Shown here piece after piece: positions 25,660 to 36,642 of a DNA stretch of 64,000 nt. The stretch covers positions 682,001-746,000 of the forward strand of contig CAKTDA010000001.1 in the NCBI GenBank assembly GCA_934541105.1. The letters are read 5' to 3'. Source of the DNA: an uncultured Luteitalea sp. GTDB taxonomy: Bacteria > Acidobacteriota > Vicinamibacteria > Vicinamibacterales > Vicinamibacteraceae. Each line of letters starts with the position of its first letter. Positions within the stretch are counted from its first letter, which is position 1. Position numbers and translations under genes: made by a program. The notes under the pieces are model-generated. The model was not told where the DNA came from, ran no database searches, and saw only the letters and a program-made list of their open reading frames with translations.

Positions 25660-28126
25660 GGCTTCCGCCTTCGCCTGTCGCCGTCCGTACGAGCGCCACG
25701 CGGCCATTCGTGGCGACCTGGATGGCCCCGACGACGTCTGTTCGCAGCAAGGCCACGCCGGCATCCGCGAGCCGCTGCCGCACCGCTGCCGCAGGATGCC
25801 CGAACCGATTGCCACGCCCCATCGAGCCCAGGGCGAGTACCGGGCGTGCGGCGTCGAGCAGGGCCGCACCCGTCGACGACGCGCTGCCGTGGTGCGCGAG
25901 CTTCAGGATCGTGAGGGGCGCGGCGGCGAATCGGTGCGCCCAGAGCCGCTCGGCCTCCTCGGTGACGTCGCCGGTCAACAGCAGTCCGACGTCGCCGAAC
26001 CGGATCCAGACGACCACCGAGTCGTCGTTGCGCACGCGCGGGCGCTCCCAGTCGGGCGGGTCCGGATGCAGCACGTGGACGCGGACCGGTCCTTCCGACA
26101 GCGATTCGCCCGTGCGCAGGTGTCGCAGCCGGATGCCCGCGGCCCGCGCCTGGGCGTCGAGTGCGGCAACCATGGCATCGCCCGGCACGTCGATCCCGAG
26201 GATCAGTTCACGCGCGCCGAGCCGGCGAAGGACGGCAGCAACGCCCCCTGCGTGATCAGGATGGCCGTGCGTGACGAGCACGCGCGACAACGATCGATGG
26301 CCGAGCGCCCAGAGCGCAGGCGACGTCACGCGTTCGCCGACGTCGAAGCTCTCGGATGCACTGCCCCCCGCATCGACGAGCCACGTGCGTCCCGAAGGAA
26401 ACCGCACGACGATCGCGTCTCCCTGCCCGACGTCAAGCGTTGTCACCACGAGCCAGGGCTCCCGCGACCAGCTCGCGCGTTGCCACCCGGCTGATGCGGG
26501 CCATGTCCACGGCGCGGGCGCACTCGTCTCGCGGCCCCCATCGACGATCAAGGCCATGCACGCCGTGAGCACGAGGCCGCTCGCAACTACCATCGCGGGG
26601 CGACGACGCGAGCTCGCCACGAGCAGCAGCGCGAGGCTGCCGTAGTAGGTCACGAGAAGGGCACGCGATGGCGGCGGCACCTCGCGCACGAGCCACGGCG
26701 CCATCGTCACGATGTCGCCCGTCCTCAGCAGCACCGCGACCGCAGCGCCGGCAACGCCGCCGGCGGTGTCGCCGGCGGTCGGCGACACCGAGGCCGACGT
26801 GGCAATCACGAGGCCGGCCATCTGGACGACGGCCGCGGCCGGAATGGCCATGACGTTCGCGATCACGCCGGCCGCCGTGACGACGCTGAACCACGTGGCG
26901 GTGATCGGCAGCAGCACGACCTCGATCGCGAGCGTCGCCAGCAGCATGGCCAGCAGGTACGAGAACGGCGCGGGCAGCGAGGGAACCCTCCGTGCGTGCG
27001 CCACCAGCCACACGAGCGTACCGGCCGCCGCGAACGAGAGCAGGCAGCCTGCGTCCCACGTCGAGAGCGGATCGACCGCAAGCTGGACGCCGGCAGCGAC
27101 CGCCAGTGCCTGCAGGCCCGTGGTCCGGATGTCCCACCAGCGCGCGAGCAGGGCCACGGCCGCGACGAGCACCGCCCGGACGACCGATGCGCCGCCATCC
27201 ACGATCACCGCGAACGCCAGCAGGCCGGCGGCAAGCCAGAGCATCGCCAGACGCGGGCCGAGTGCCGTGGCGCGGGGCAGCACGAGCAGCAGTGCCAGCC
27301 ACACGCCGACGTTGCCGCCCGAGATCGCCACCACGTGGTAGACGCCGGCGTGCTGGAGCCCGCGGGTCACGGCAGCCGGCATCGCGCTGCGATCGCCGAT
27401 CAGGATCGCGGTGACGACGGCGGCGGCGTCGGCATGCGGCACGTGCGAGGCCACCACGCCGCGCACGTGCAGGCGCGCCCTTGCCGCGGCTTCCTCCCAT
27501 GCGGGCCCCGCCCGTGTCGTGACGAGCGCGGCGCTCTTGATGCCACCGAAGAACCGGACGCCCTGCCGCGCGAGGGCGCGTTCGGCGTCGGGAATGCCGA
27601 AGTTGCGGTACGGCAGCGGTCGGCGCAGCGACGCCAGCGGCGCCTCGATGGCGCGGCCTCGTGTCCATTCCTGCCGCGCGGCAAGCGCCCGGTCGCCAGC
27701 GACGGTCAACCGCGCACCGGCCGGCAGCGCTTGCCAGTTGCCACCGACCTGCACGCGGCGCATCGCGACGTCGAGCATCACGCCGCCTGCGGGCGTGACC
27801 CACGCATCGCGGCGCAGGACGGCATCCACCCGCACAGGCACGCCCGACGCCACGTGCTCCTCCAGCGCGGCGAGGTCCACGCCGCCCGGCGACCAGGCCC
27901 GCGCCTCGGCGACGCCGCCGACGCCGGCGCCGAACGCCAGTGACGCGGAGGCTGCGACGCCGAGCGCGGCCGCCGCGTGCCCCGCCCAACCGAGTCGCAC
28001 CGCGACGATGAACAGGCCGGCGCCGCCTGCCGCGAGCAGGGCGGCCACGTTCGCGTCGAGCCGCGCCGAACTCCCCGACACCGTCGCGACGATGAGCAGG
28101 CCGACGAGGGCGACGAGCGGCGTCAT
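25544..28126 (-). CDS. comEC: ComEC/Rec2-type DNA uptake channel
   Basis: 860 residues. N-terminal membrane segments and a DUF4131-like domain (residues 60-200), then the Competence domain with LQHAGVYHVVAISGGNVGVW and about eight more segments, then a metallo-beta-lactamase domain from about residue 560 (TLDVGQGDAIVVRFPSG, THGHPDHAGGV, LLLTGDVTEEAE, LKLAHHGSASS). The domain set is complete, so natural transformation is possible; no other com genes are in view, though pilT is. The C-terminal 46 residues (after VALVRTATGEGG) are low-complexity and lie antisense to mazG. Confidence 0.92.
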   Translation of the reverse strand: MTPLVALVGLLIVATVSGSSARLDANVAALLAAGGAGLFIVAVRLGWAGHAAAALGVAASASLAFGAGVGGVAEARAWSPGGVDLAALEEHVASGVPVRVDAVLRRDAWVTPAGGVMLDVAMRRVQVGGNWQALPAGARLTVAGDRALAARQEWTRGRAIEAPLASLRRPLPYRNFGIPDAERALARQGVRFFGGIKSAALVTTRAGPAWEEAAARARLHVRGVVASHVPHADAAAVVTAILIGDRSAMPAAVTRGLQHAGVYHVVAISGGNVGVWLALLLVLPRATALGPRLAMLWLAAGLLAFAVIVDGGASVVRAVLVAAVALLARWWDIRTTGLQALAVAAGVQLAVDPLSTWDAGCLLSFAAAGTLVWLVAHARRVPSLPAPFSYLLAMLLATLAIEVVLLPITATWFSVVTAAGVIANVMAIPAAAVVQMAGLVIATSASVSPTAGDTAGGVAGAAVAVLLRTGDIVTMAPWLVREVPPPSRALLVTYYGSLALLLVASSRRRPAMVVASGLVLTACMALIVDGGRETSAPAPWTWPASAGWQRASWSREPWLVVTTLDVGQGDAIVVRFPSGRTWLVDAGGSASESFDVGERVTSPALWALGHRSLSRVLVTHGHPDHAGGVAAVLRRLGARELILGIDVPGDAMVAALDAQARAAGIRLRHLRTGESLSEGPVRVHVLHPDPPDWERPRVRNDDSVVVWIRFGDVGLLLTGDVTEEAERLWAHRFAAAPLTILKLAHHGSASSTGAALLDAARPVLALGSMGRGNRFGHPAAAVRQRLADAGVALLRTDVVGAIQVATNGRVALVRTATGEGGSLSASGARRAWQPAIPLPSDRVSPPRAAALRRAAASPWP

Positions 28127-28221
28127 GCCTGCTCGTGGAGCAAGTCGGATGCCGCCGCGGATGCGTCAGCGGATCGTCACGTTTTCAGGGGAATCGGCGC
28201 GGCCGCCGCAACGGGCGCCGG

Positions 28222-28253
28222 CGCGCGTCGCAGATCGTGCGATCTGCGCGCGT
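28222..28253. terminator. Stem-loop between carB and comEC
   Basis: CGCAGATCG (28229-28237) / CGATCTGCG (28240-28248), a perfect 9-bp stem with a 2-nt loop, extended by GC pairs with one bulge. It is about 80 nt past the carB stop on the transcribed strand and upstream of comEC. The 203-bp gap holds no gene. Confidence 0.6.
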
Positions 28254-28309
28254 CGACGGGAGGCAGGAACTGCATGAATGGCCAGGCGGACCGGGCACGC
28301 GCCCTTCGC

Positions 28310-28328
28310 GGTACCCGGTACCCGGTAC
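28310..28328. repeat. Tandem GGTACCC heptamer just after carB
   Basis: Two full units (28310-28316, 28317-28323) and GGTAC of a third, one base from the carB stop codon. The overlapping GGTACC palindromes could form small hairpins in the transcript. Confidence 0.6.
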
Positions 28329-28329
28329 G

Positions 28330-31578
<3,249 letters not shown>

Positions 31579-32721
31579 CTAGGCGCGCGCCTCCATGGCG
31601 TCGAGGAACTCGCGGAACAGGTAGTCGGCGTCGTGCGGGCCGGGCGCCGCCTCGGGGTGGTACTGCACGCAGAAGATCGGGCGCGTGCGGTGCTTCAGCC
31701 CCTCCACCGTGTTGTCGTACAGGTTCACGTGCGTCACTTCCACGTCGTCTGGAATCGTCTGCGGATCGACGGCAAAGCCGTGGTTCTGCGACGTGATCTC
31801 CACCGCGCCGGAGGCGAGGTGCTTGACCGGGTGGTTGGTGCCGCGGTGGCCGAACTTCAGCTTGAACGTCCGGGCGCCGAGGGCCTGCGCGAGCACCTGG
31901 TGCCCGAGGCAGATGCCGAAGACCGGCACATCCGCGTCGGCAAGCGCTTTCGCGTTGTCGACCACGTACGGCAGCGCCGCCGGGTCGCCGGGCCCGTTGC
32001 TGAAGAACACGCCGTCGGGCCCGTCCTTCAGCAGGTCGGCCGCCGGCGTCGTGGCCGGATACACGCGCACGTCGATGCCGTGCTCGGCAAAGCGGCGCAG
32101 GATGTTGTACTTCATCCCGAGATCGTAGGCGGCGACCTTCAACCGGCGTCCGGCACGGCGCTGTGGCTCGAGGATCAGGTCGCGCCCGAGCGTGGCGCCC
32201 GGTTCCTCGGTCGGCTGCCAGTCGAACGGCGCGCTCGTGGTGACCGCCTTCACGAGGTCGGCCCCCTCCATCGGCGGGACCGCCCGCGCCTTCTCCACGA
32301 GTTCCTCGCCCTTCACGCCGGCGCCCGTCGCAATCACGCCGCGCATGACGCCCGACGACCGCAGCACGCGCGTCAGCGCGCGCGTGTCCACGTCGGAGAT
32401 CGCGACGATGTCGTGGCGCACGAGGTATTCCTTCAGCGTCGCCTCCGCGCGCCAGTTGCTGGCCACGCGCGACGCCTCGCGCATCACGAAGCCCGCCACC
32501 TGCGGTGCGCGCGATTCCATGTCTTCGGCCGACACGCCGTAGTTGCCGATGAGCGGCGCCGTCATCGTGACGATCTGCCCGGCATACGACGGATCGGTGA
32601 GGACTTCCTGATAGCCCGTCAGGCTCGTGTTGAAGACGACCTCGCCGCTGGTCTCGCCAGCGGCGCCGACAGCCACGCCTTCGAAGACCTGGCCATTCTC
32701 GAGTGCGAGTAGCGCTTTCAT
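31579..32721 (-). CDS. carA: Carbamoyl-phosphate synthase small (glutaminase) subunit
   Basis: 380 residues. The CPSase_sm domain begins KALLALENGQVFEGVAVG and has GYQEVLTDPSYAGQIVTMT. The class I glutaminase domain has the nucleophile Cys in FGICLGHQVLAQAL and His/Glu in CVQYHPEAAPGPHD. It supplies ammonia to CarB. ATG 32721 overlaps the stop of the upstream pseudokinase gene by 4 nt (ATGA), showing that both sit on one mRNA. Confidence 0.97.
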   Translation of the reverse strand: MKALLALENGQVFEGVAVGAAGETSGEVVFNTSLTGYQEVLTDPSYAGQIVTMTAPLIGNYGVSAEDMESRAPQVAGFVMREASRVASNWRAEATLKEYLVRHDIVAISDVDTRALTRVLRSSGVMRGVIATGAGVKGEELVEKARAVPPMEGADLVKAVTTSAPFDWQPTEEPGATLGRDLILEPQRRAGRRLKVAAYDLGMKYNILRRFAEHGIDVRVYPATTPAADLLKDGPDGVFFSNGPGDPAALPYVVDNAKALADADVPVFGICLGHQVLAQALGARTFKLKFGHRGTNHPVKHLASGAVEITSQNHGFAVDPQTIPDDVEVTHVNLYDNTVEGLKHRTRPIFCVQYHPEAAPGPHDADYLFREFLDAMEARA

Positions 32722-34889
32722 TCCTGTCCCTGCTGCAACGTGGCCTCGACCCGCACGCGCGTGCCCGCCACCACCATCACCTGCCCCTCCCACGCGCGAT
32801 AGCCGGGAGCCTCCACGCGCACCCGGTGTACGCCGGGGCTGAGCCCGGGAATACCGGCCGGCGTGCTGCCATACGCCTGTCCGTCCACGAACAATCGCGC
32901 CATGGCCGGCGACGAGACGACGAAGATGCCGCCGGTCTGCGTGCCGCCACCGGCTGCCATGCCCGCAGGAGCCGCCTCGCGGCCGCCCGACCGCGGCGCC
33001 ACGGGCGGGGCCACGGGAGGCGCGGGCGGCGGTGCCGCAGCGGCCACCGCTGGCGCGGTGCCTTCGCCGCGCTCGAGATCCACCGTGATCGAGGCCACCG
33101 GCTGCGACGGCAGCAGGGCGATCTCGCGCTCGACGGTCCGGAAGCCCGGGCGGGAGATGGCGATCACGTACGACCCGAACGGCAGGTCACGGAGCACCAC
33201 GGGGGTCTCGCCGCGCGGACGGCCGTTCACGCGCACCTCTCCGGCCGGCGACGACCGGATCAGCGCCCGGCCCATCTCGGCAGCCGCCGCAGGTTCGTCG
33301 GCCGGTGGCGTGGCGGTCGCGCGCGGCGCAGCGGGCGGCGTGGCCTGCCGCCGTGCGTCGGCGGGCGGCGTCGGCGTGGTTGCCACGGGCGCCTGCGGCA
33401 CGACCTGACGCTCGGCGACTCGCGGGGGAGCCTCAGCGGCCGGCGCAACCGGTGGCGGCGCGGGCGTGGCTGGCGCTGCGTCGGCGGCCGGCACGTCGTC
33501 GGCAATCGCCGTGGGGGCATCGGCAACCGGTGCGGCCGGTGGCGTCGGGTCGAGGCTGCGCCAGGTGCCGTAGCCGACGGCGGCCAGCACGAGCAGCACG
33601 AGCGCGACGAGCCACGGCGCCCGCCGCGGCGTGTCGTCGGCCGGCGCGTCCCAACTGCGCGGCGGCTCGGCGATCGGCGGCATGTCCTCGTCTGCGAGGC
33701 GCCATTCGATCGCGGGTGACGGGCCGGCCGTGGCCACGTCGATCGACGGATGCTCGCTCGGCGGCACGCGGTACGCGAGCGCGTCCGGCTCGGCGTCGGC
33801 CGCGGCGGCCACCACGGTCTCCTCGTCCGGGACGTCGGCGACGAGCCACTCCTGCTCGGGCTCCTCGTCGGGTTCGGACGCTGGCGCGTCGGCGCCGGGA
33901 GCCGCGGCGAGCGGACTCGTCGGTCCGTCTTCTTCCGGGAACAGCGACAGCGCCACGCCCTCCGGGTCCTCGAGGTGCTGCACCTCGATCTCCCGGGACG
34001 ACTCGCCGGATGCGGCGGCGGCGGCAGCGGCGAGGATCACGCCCTCGCGTGCGAACCGCGACAGGGCGGCGGCTTCGGCCACGGCCCGCTCGGGACCCGC
34101 AAGTGCGGCCAGCCATTCCTCGAGGGATGCGTACCGCTTGTCGGGATCGGGATGAAGTGCACGCCCGAACACCTCGTGCAGGCGCGCATCCTCGGTGGGC
34201 GTCTCGGCGAGCGACCAGCGGTCGAAGGCCGGAATCGTGCCGGCGATGAGGCGACGCCCCGAGAGCGCGTCGAGCGCGAGCATCGCAAGAGCGTACTGAT
34301 CGGCGCTGGTGTCCCAGCGTCCTCCCGATGCCCGCTCGGGCGCTGTGTACGGCACCCGTATCGGGGCCTGGAGGGACAGGTGCTCCAGCGCCGGAGCGAC
34401 CCCCACGCCGGTGAGCAGTCCGCCGTCGTCGGACACCAGCACGTCACGCGGATGGATGGCGCCGTGCCACACGCCCGCGTCGTGGGCGGCCTGCAGTCCG
34501 GCGACAACGGGCCGCAGCCACGACAGCGTGGCGTCGAGGCTCTGGCGCCCGCCACGCAGGCGGCCCTCGACACTTGGCGCGTCGACGACAGGCGACGCGA
34601 GATACACGCCATCGTCGCTGGCGCCGACGTCGGTCACGGGCAGCAGGCCCGGGTGGGCAGGCACCTGCGTGCGGACGTGGTCGAGCACCTCGACGAGGGC
34701 CGCGGCGTCACTGCCGACGTCGGTGATGAGTTTGAGGCTCAGAAGTCGCCCGCGATCGTCCTCGACGAGCAACCGTGGGCCAAGGGTCCCCGACGCCAGC
34801 ACACGCCGGACGCGATACGGTCCGACGGCCTCGGGCGACTGGAAGAGAGGCGAGGGGTCGTTTGTCAGGGCAGGGACTCTCCTGCGCAA
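32718..34889 (-). CDS. Membrane pseudokinase with two PEGA domains, first gene of the carAB operon
   Basis: About 723 residues. Residues 22-270 have a protein-kinase fold: Lys53 (LSLKLI) and APER at 183-186 are kept, but the catalytic loop reads HGAIHPRDVLV (142-152), with Ala144 for the catalytic Asp, and DFG is replaced by GVG at 161-163. It is predicted inactive for phosphotransfer. An acidic linker, one membrane helix at 424-443, a Pro/Ala-rich stretch and two PEGA domains follow (near 545-615 and 655-720: VNGRPRGETPVVL and VDGQAYGSTPAGIPGL). TTG 34889 is the longest start; CTG 34868, after AGGAGAG, is possible. The stop overlaps carA by 4 nt. Confidence 0.83.
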   Translation of the reverse strand: MRRRVPALTNDPSPLFQSPEAVGPYRVRRVLASGTLGPRLLVEDDRGRLLSLKLITDVGSDAAALVEVLDHVRTQVPAHPGLLPVTDVGASDDGVYLASPVVDAPSVEGRLRGGRQSLDATLSWLRPVVAGLQAAHDAGVWHGAIHPRDVLVSDDGGLLTGVGVAPALEHLSLQAPIRVPYTAPERASGGRWDTSADQYALAMLALDALSGRRLIAGTIPAFDRWSLAETPTEDARLHEVFGRALHPDPDKRYASLEEWLAALAGPERAVAEAAALSRFAREGVILAAAAAAASGESSREIEVQHLEDPEGVALSLFPEEDGPTSPLAAAPGADAPASEPDEEPEQEWLVADVPDEETVVAAAADAEPDALAYRVPPSEHPSIDVATAGPSPAIEWRLADEDMPPIAEPPRSWDAPADDTPRRAPWLVALVLLVLAAVGYGTWRSLDPTPPAAPVADAPTAIADDVPAADAAPATPAPPPVAPAAEAPPRVAERQVVPQAPVATTPTPPADARRQATPPAAPRATATPPADEPAAAAEMGRALIRSSPAGEVRVNGRPRGETPVVLRDLPFGSYVIAISRPGFRTVEREIALLPSQPVASITVDLERGEGTAPAVAAAAPPPAPPVAPPVAPRSGGREAAPAGMAAGGGTQTGGIFVVSSPAMARLFVDGQAYGSTPAGIPGLSPGVHRVRVEAPGYRAWEGQVMVVAGTRVRVEATLQQGQE

Positions 34890-34909
34890 GGCGCGCGCGG
34901 GCAGACGAC

Positions 34910-34918
34910 ATTATAGCA
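34910..34918 (-). promoter_or_regulatory. Extended -10 promoter for the pseudokinase-carAB operon
   Basis: The minus strand reads TGCTATAAT: TATAAT at 34910-34915 with the TGn extension at 34916-34918. No -35 is needed by such promoters and none is seen at 17 bp. The predicted start site near 34903 leaves a very short leader before TTG 34889. GTCAAG (34928-34933) / CTTGAC (34945-34950) is an inverted repeat just upstream that could bind a regulator. Confidence 0.6.
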
Positions 34919-34945
34919 AGCGCTTTCGTCAAGCGGCGGCGCGCC

Positions 34946-34974
34946 TTGACACCCGCTGAGCGCTTTGCCACAGT
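34946..34974 (+). promoter_or_regulatory. Promoter for bshC
   Basis: TTGACA (34946-34951) is a consensus -35, then 17 bp, then CACAGT (34969-34974) as a weak -10. GTG 34984 is only 9 nt further, so the message may be leaderless. The 94-bp gap is shared with the divergent pseudokinase operon. Confidence 0.45.
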
Positions 34975-34983
34975 GGACCTCCT

Positions 34984-36630
34984 GTGCGCTCAGACTCGAC
35001 CACTCAGGCGGCGCAGCCACAGGGAATTGACCTCCGTGAGTGGTCCGGCTCCCGCCTGAGCCTCGACTACACTTTCCAGTACGAACGGCTCTCCCGGTAC
35101 TACGCGGGCGATCCGGCCCGATCCGAGGCCTGGCGCGACGCGATCCACCGGGCGCAGGCGCACCCACGCCAGCGCGCGCGCCTCGTCGAGATTCTCGAGG
35201 CCCAGTTGGCGGCCCGCGGGGCGCCCGAGCAGGCACGGGCCGCGGCGGCAAAGCTGGCCGATCCCCGCACCGTCGCCATCGTCACGGGCCAGCAGGCCGG
35301 GCTGTTCGGCGGTCCTCTCTACACCCTGATGAAGGGCCTCACGGCGGCCAAGCTCGCGGCCGAGATCGAAGCCCAGCACGGCGTGCCGTGCGTGACGGTG
35401 TTCTGGAACCACGCCGAGGACCACGACTGGGAGGAAGTCGCCTCGGCCTACGTGCTCGACGCCAGCATGCAGCCGCGCCGCCTGACGGTGGCGGGCGCCG
35501 AAGGCGATGAACACCGACCCGTCGGCACGGTGCGCCTCACCGACGACATCACCCGGGTGCTCGCCGAACTCGAGGCGCAGTTACCCCGCACGGAGTTCAC
35601 CGACGAAGTCGTCGAGCAGTTGCGTCGCTGTTACCGCCCAGGCGTCGGGATGGCCGATGCCTTCGGCTGTCTCCTCGACTTCCTGCTCGGCCCGCTCGGT
35701 GTCGTGGTCTTCGACGGCAGCGACCCGGCCGCAAAGCCCCTCGCGGCGCCGTTGTTCGCGCGCGAGCTCGAACACCCCGGACACACGAGCCACCTTGCCG
35801 CCGCCGCGGGAGAAGCCCTGACCGCCGACGGCTACCATGCCCAGGTCGTGCCGCAGCCCGACGGCACCGCGCTGTTCTCGATGAACGGCGGCCGGCTGCC
35901 CGTCAGGTACCGTGACAGCCAGTTCCTGATCGGCGACGAAGCCGCGGACGCCGCGGCCCTGCGCGCGGACGGCGAGGCCCACCCGGAACGATTCAGCCCG
36001 AACGTCCTGCTCCGCGCCGTCGTCCAGGACTCGCTCCTGCCGACGATCGCGTATGTCGCCGGCCCCTCCGAACTCGCGTACCTGGGTCAGTTGAAGGACG
36101 TCTACGCGTTCCACGCCACGCCGATGCCGCTCATCGTCGCGCGCGCCACGGGCACGATTCTGGATGCGGCGTCGTTGCGGTTCCTCGCCCGCACCTCGCT
36201 GCCGCTCCGGTCGCTGCGGGCGCAGGACGAATCGGTCCTGAACCAGTGGCTGGAGGCGCAACTGCCGCCGTCGATCGACAAGGCGCTGCAGGAACTCGAA
36301 CAGGCGCTCGACGACAGGATGTCGGCGCTCCTGGCGGTCGTACCCGCCGTCGATCCGACACTCGAGGGCAGCGTGACGTCGTCGCGCGGCCGCATCGTGC
36401 ACGAGGTGCGGTCGCTCCACACGAAGGTGATCCAGGCGGCAAAGCGCCGGCACGACACGCTGCGCCGGCAGTTCTCGCACACGCAGCACCTCGCGTTCCC
36501 GGCGGGCACGCCGCAGGAACGCATCGTGTGCCTCGCGTGGTTCATGAACCGCTTCGGGCCCGCGCTCGTGCCGCGGTTGTCCGACACCCTGCCGCTCGAC
36601 GGCGGCAAGCACTGGTTGCTGCAGCTCTAG
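34984..36630 (+). CDS. bshC: Putative cysteine ligase BshC (bacillithiol synthesis)
   Basis: 548 residues, the normal length. Family signatures are clear: TVAIVTGQQAGLFGGPLYT near residue 97, FWNHAEDHDWEEVASAY near 140, and SRGRIVHEVRSLHTKVIQAAKRR (parts) in the C-terminal coiled coil. BshC adds cysteine to glucosaminyl-malate in the last step of bacillithiol synthesis. bshA and bshB are not in the window, so pathway completeness is unknown. GTG 34984 has no Shine-Dalgarno. It opens the plus-strand run that continues with the PBP. Confidence 0.92.
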   Translation: MRSDSTTQAAQPQGIDLREWSGSRLSLDYTFQYERLSRYYAGDPARSEAWRDAIHRAQAHPRQRARLVEILEAQLAARGAPEQARAAAAKLADPRTVAIVTGQQAGLFGGPLYTLMKGLTAAKLAAEIEAQHGVPCVTVFWNHAEDHDWEEVASAYVLDASMQPRRLTVAGAEGDEHRPVGTVRLTDDITRVLAELEAQLPRTEFTDEVVEQLRRCYRPGVGMADAFGCLLDFLLGPLGVVVFDGSDPAAKPLAAPLFARELEHPGHTSHLAAAAGEALTADGYHAQVVPQPDGTALFSMNGGRLPVRYRDSQFLIGDEAADAAALRADGEAHPERFSPNVLLRAVVQDSLLPTIAYVAGPSELAYLGQLKDVYAFHATPMPLIVARATGTILDAASLRFLARTSLPLRSLRAQDESVLNQWLEAQLPPSIDKALQELEQALDDRMSALLAVVPAVDPTLEGSVTSSRGRIVHEVRSLHTKVIQAAKRRHDTLRRQFSHTQHLAFPAGTPQERIVCLAWFMNRFGPALVPRLSDTLPLDGGKHWLLQL

Positions 36631-36642
36631 ACGTCCTGTTCC

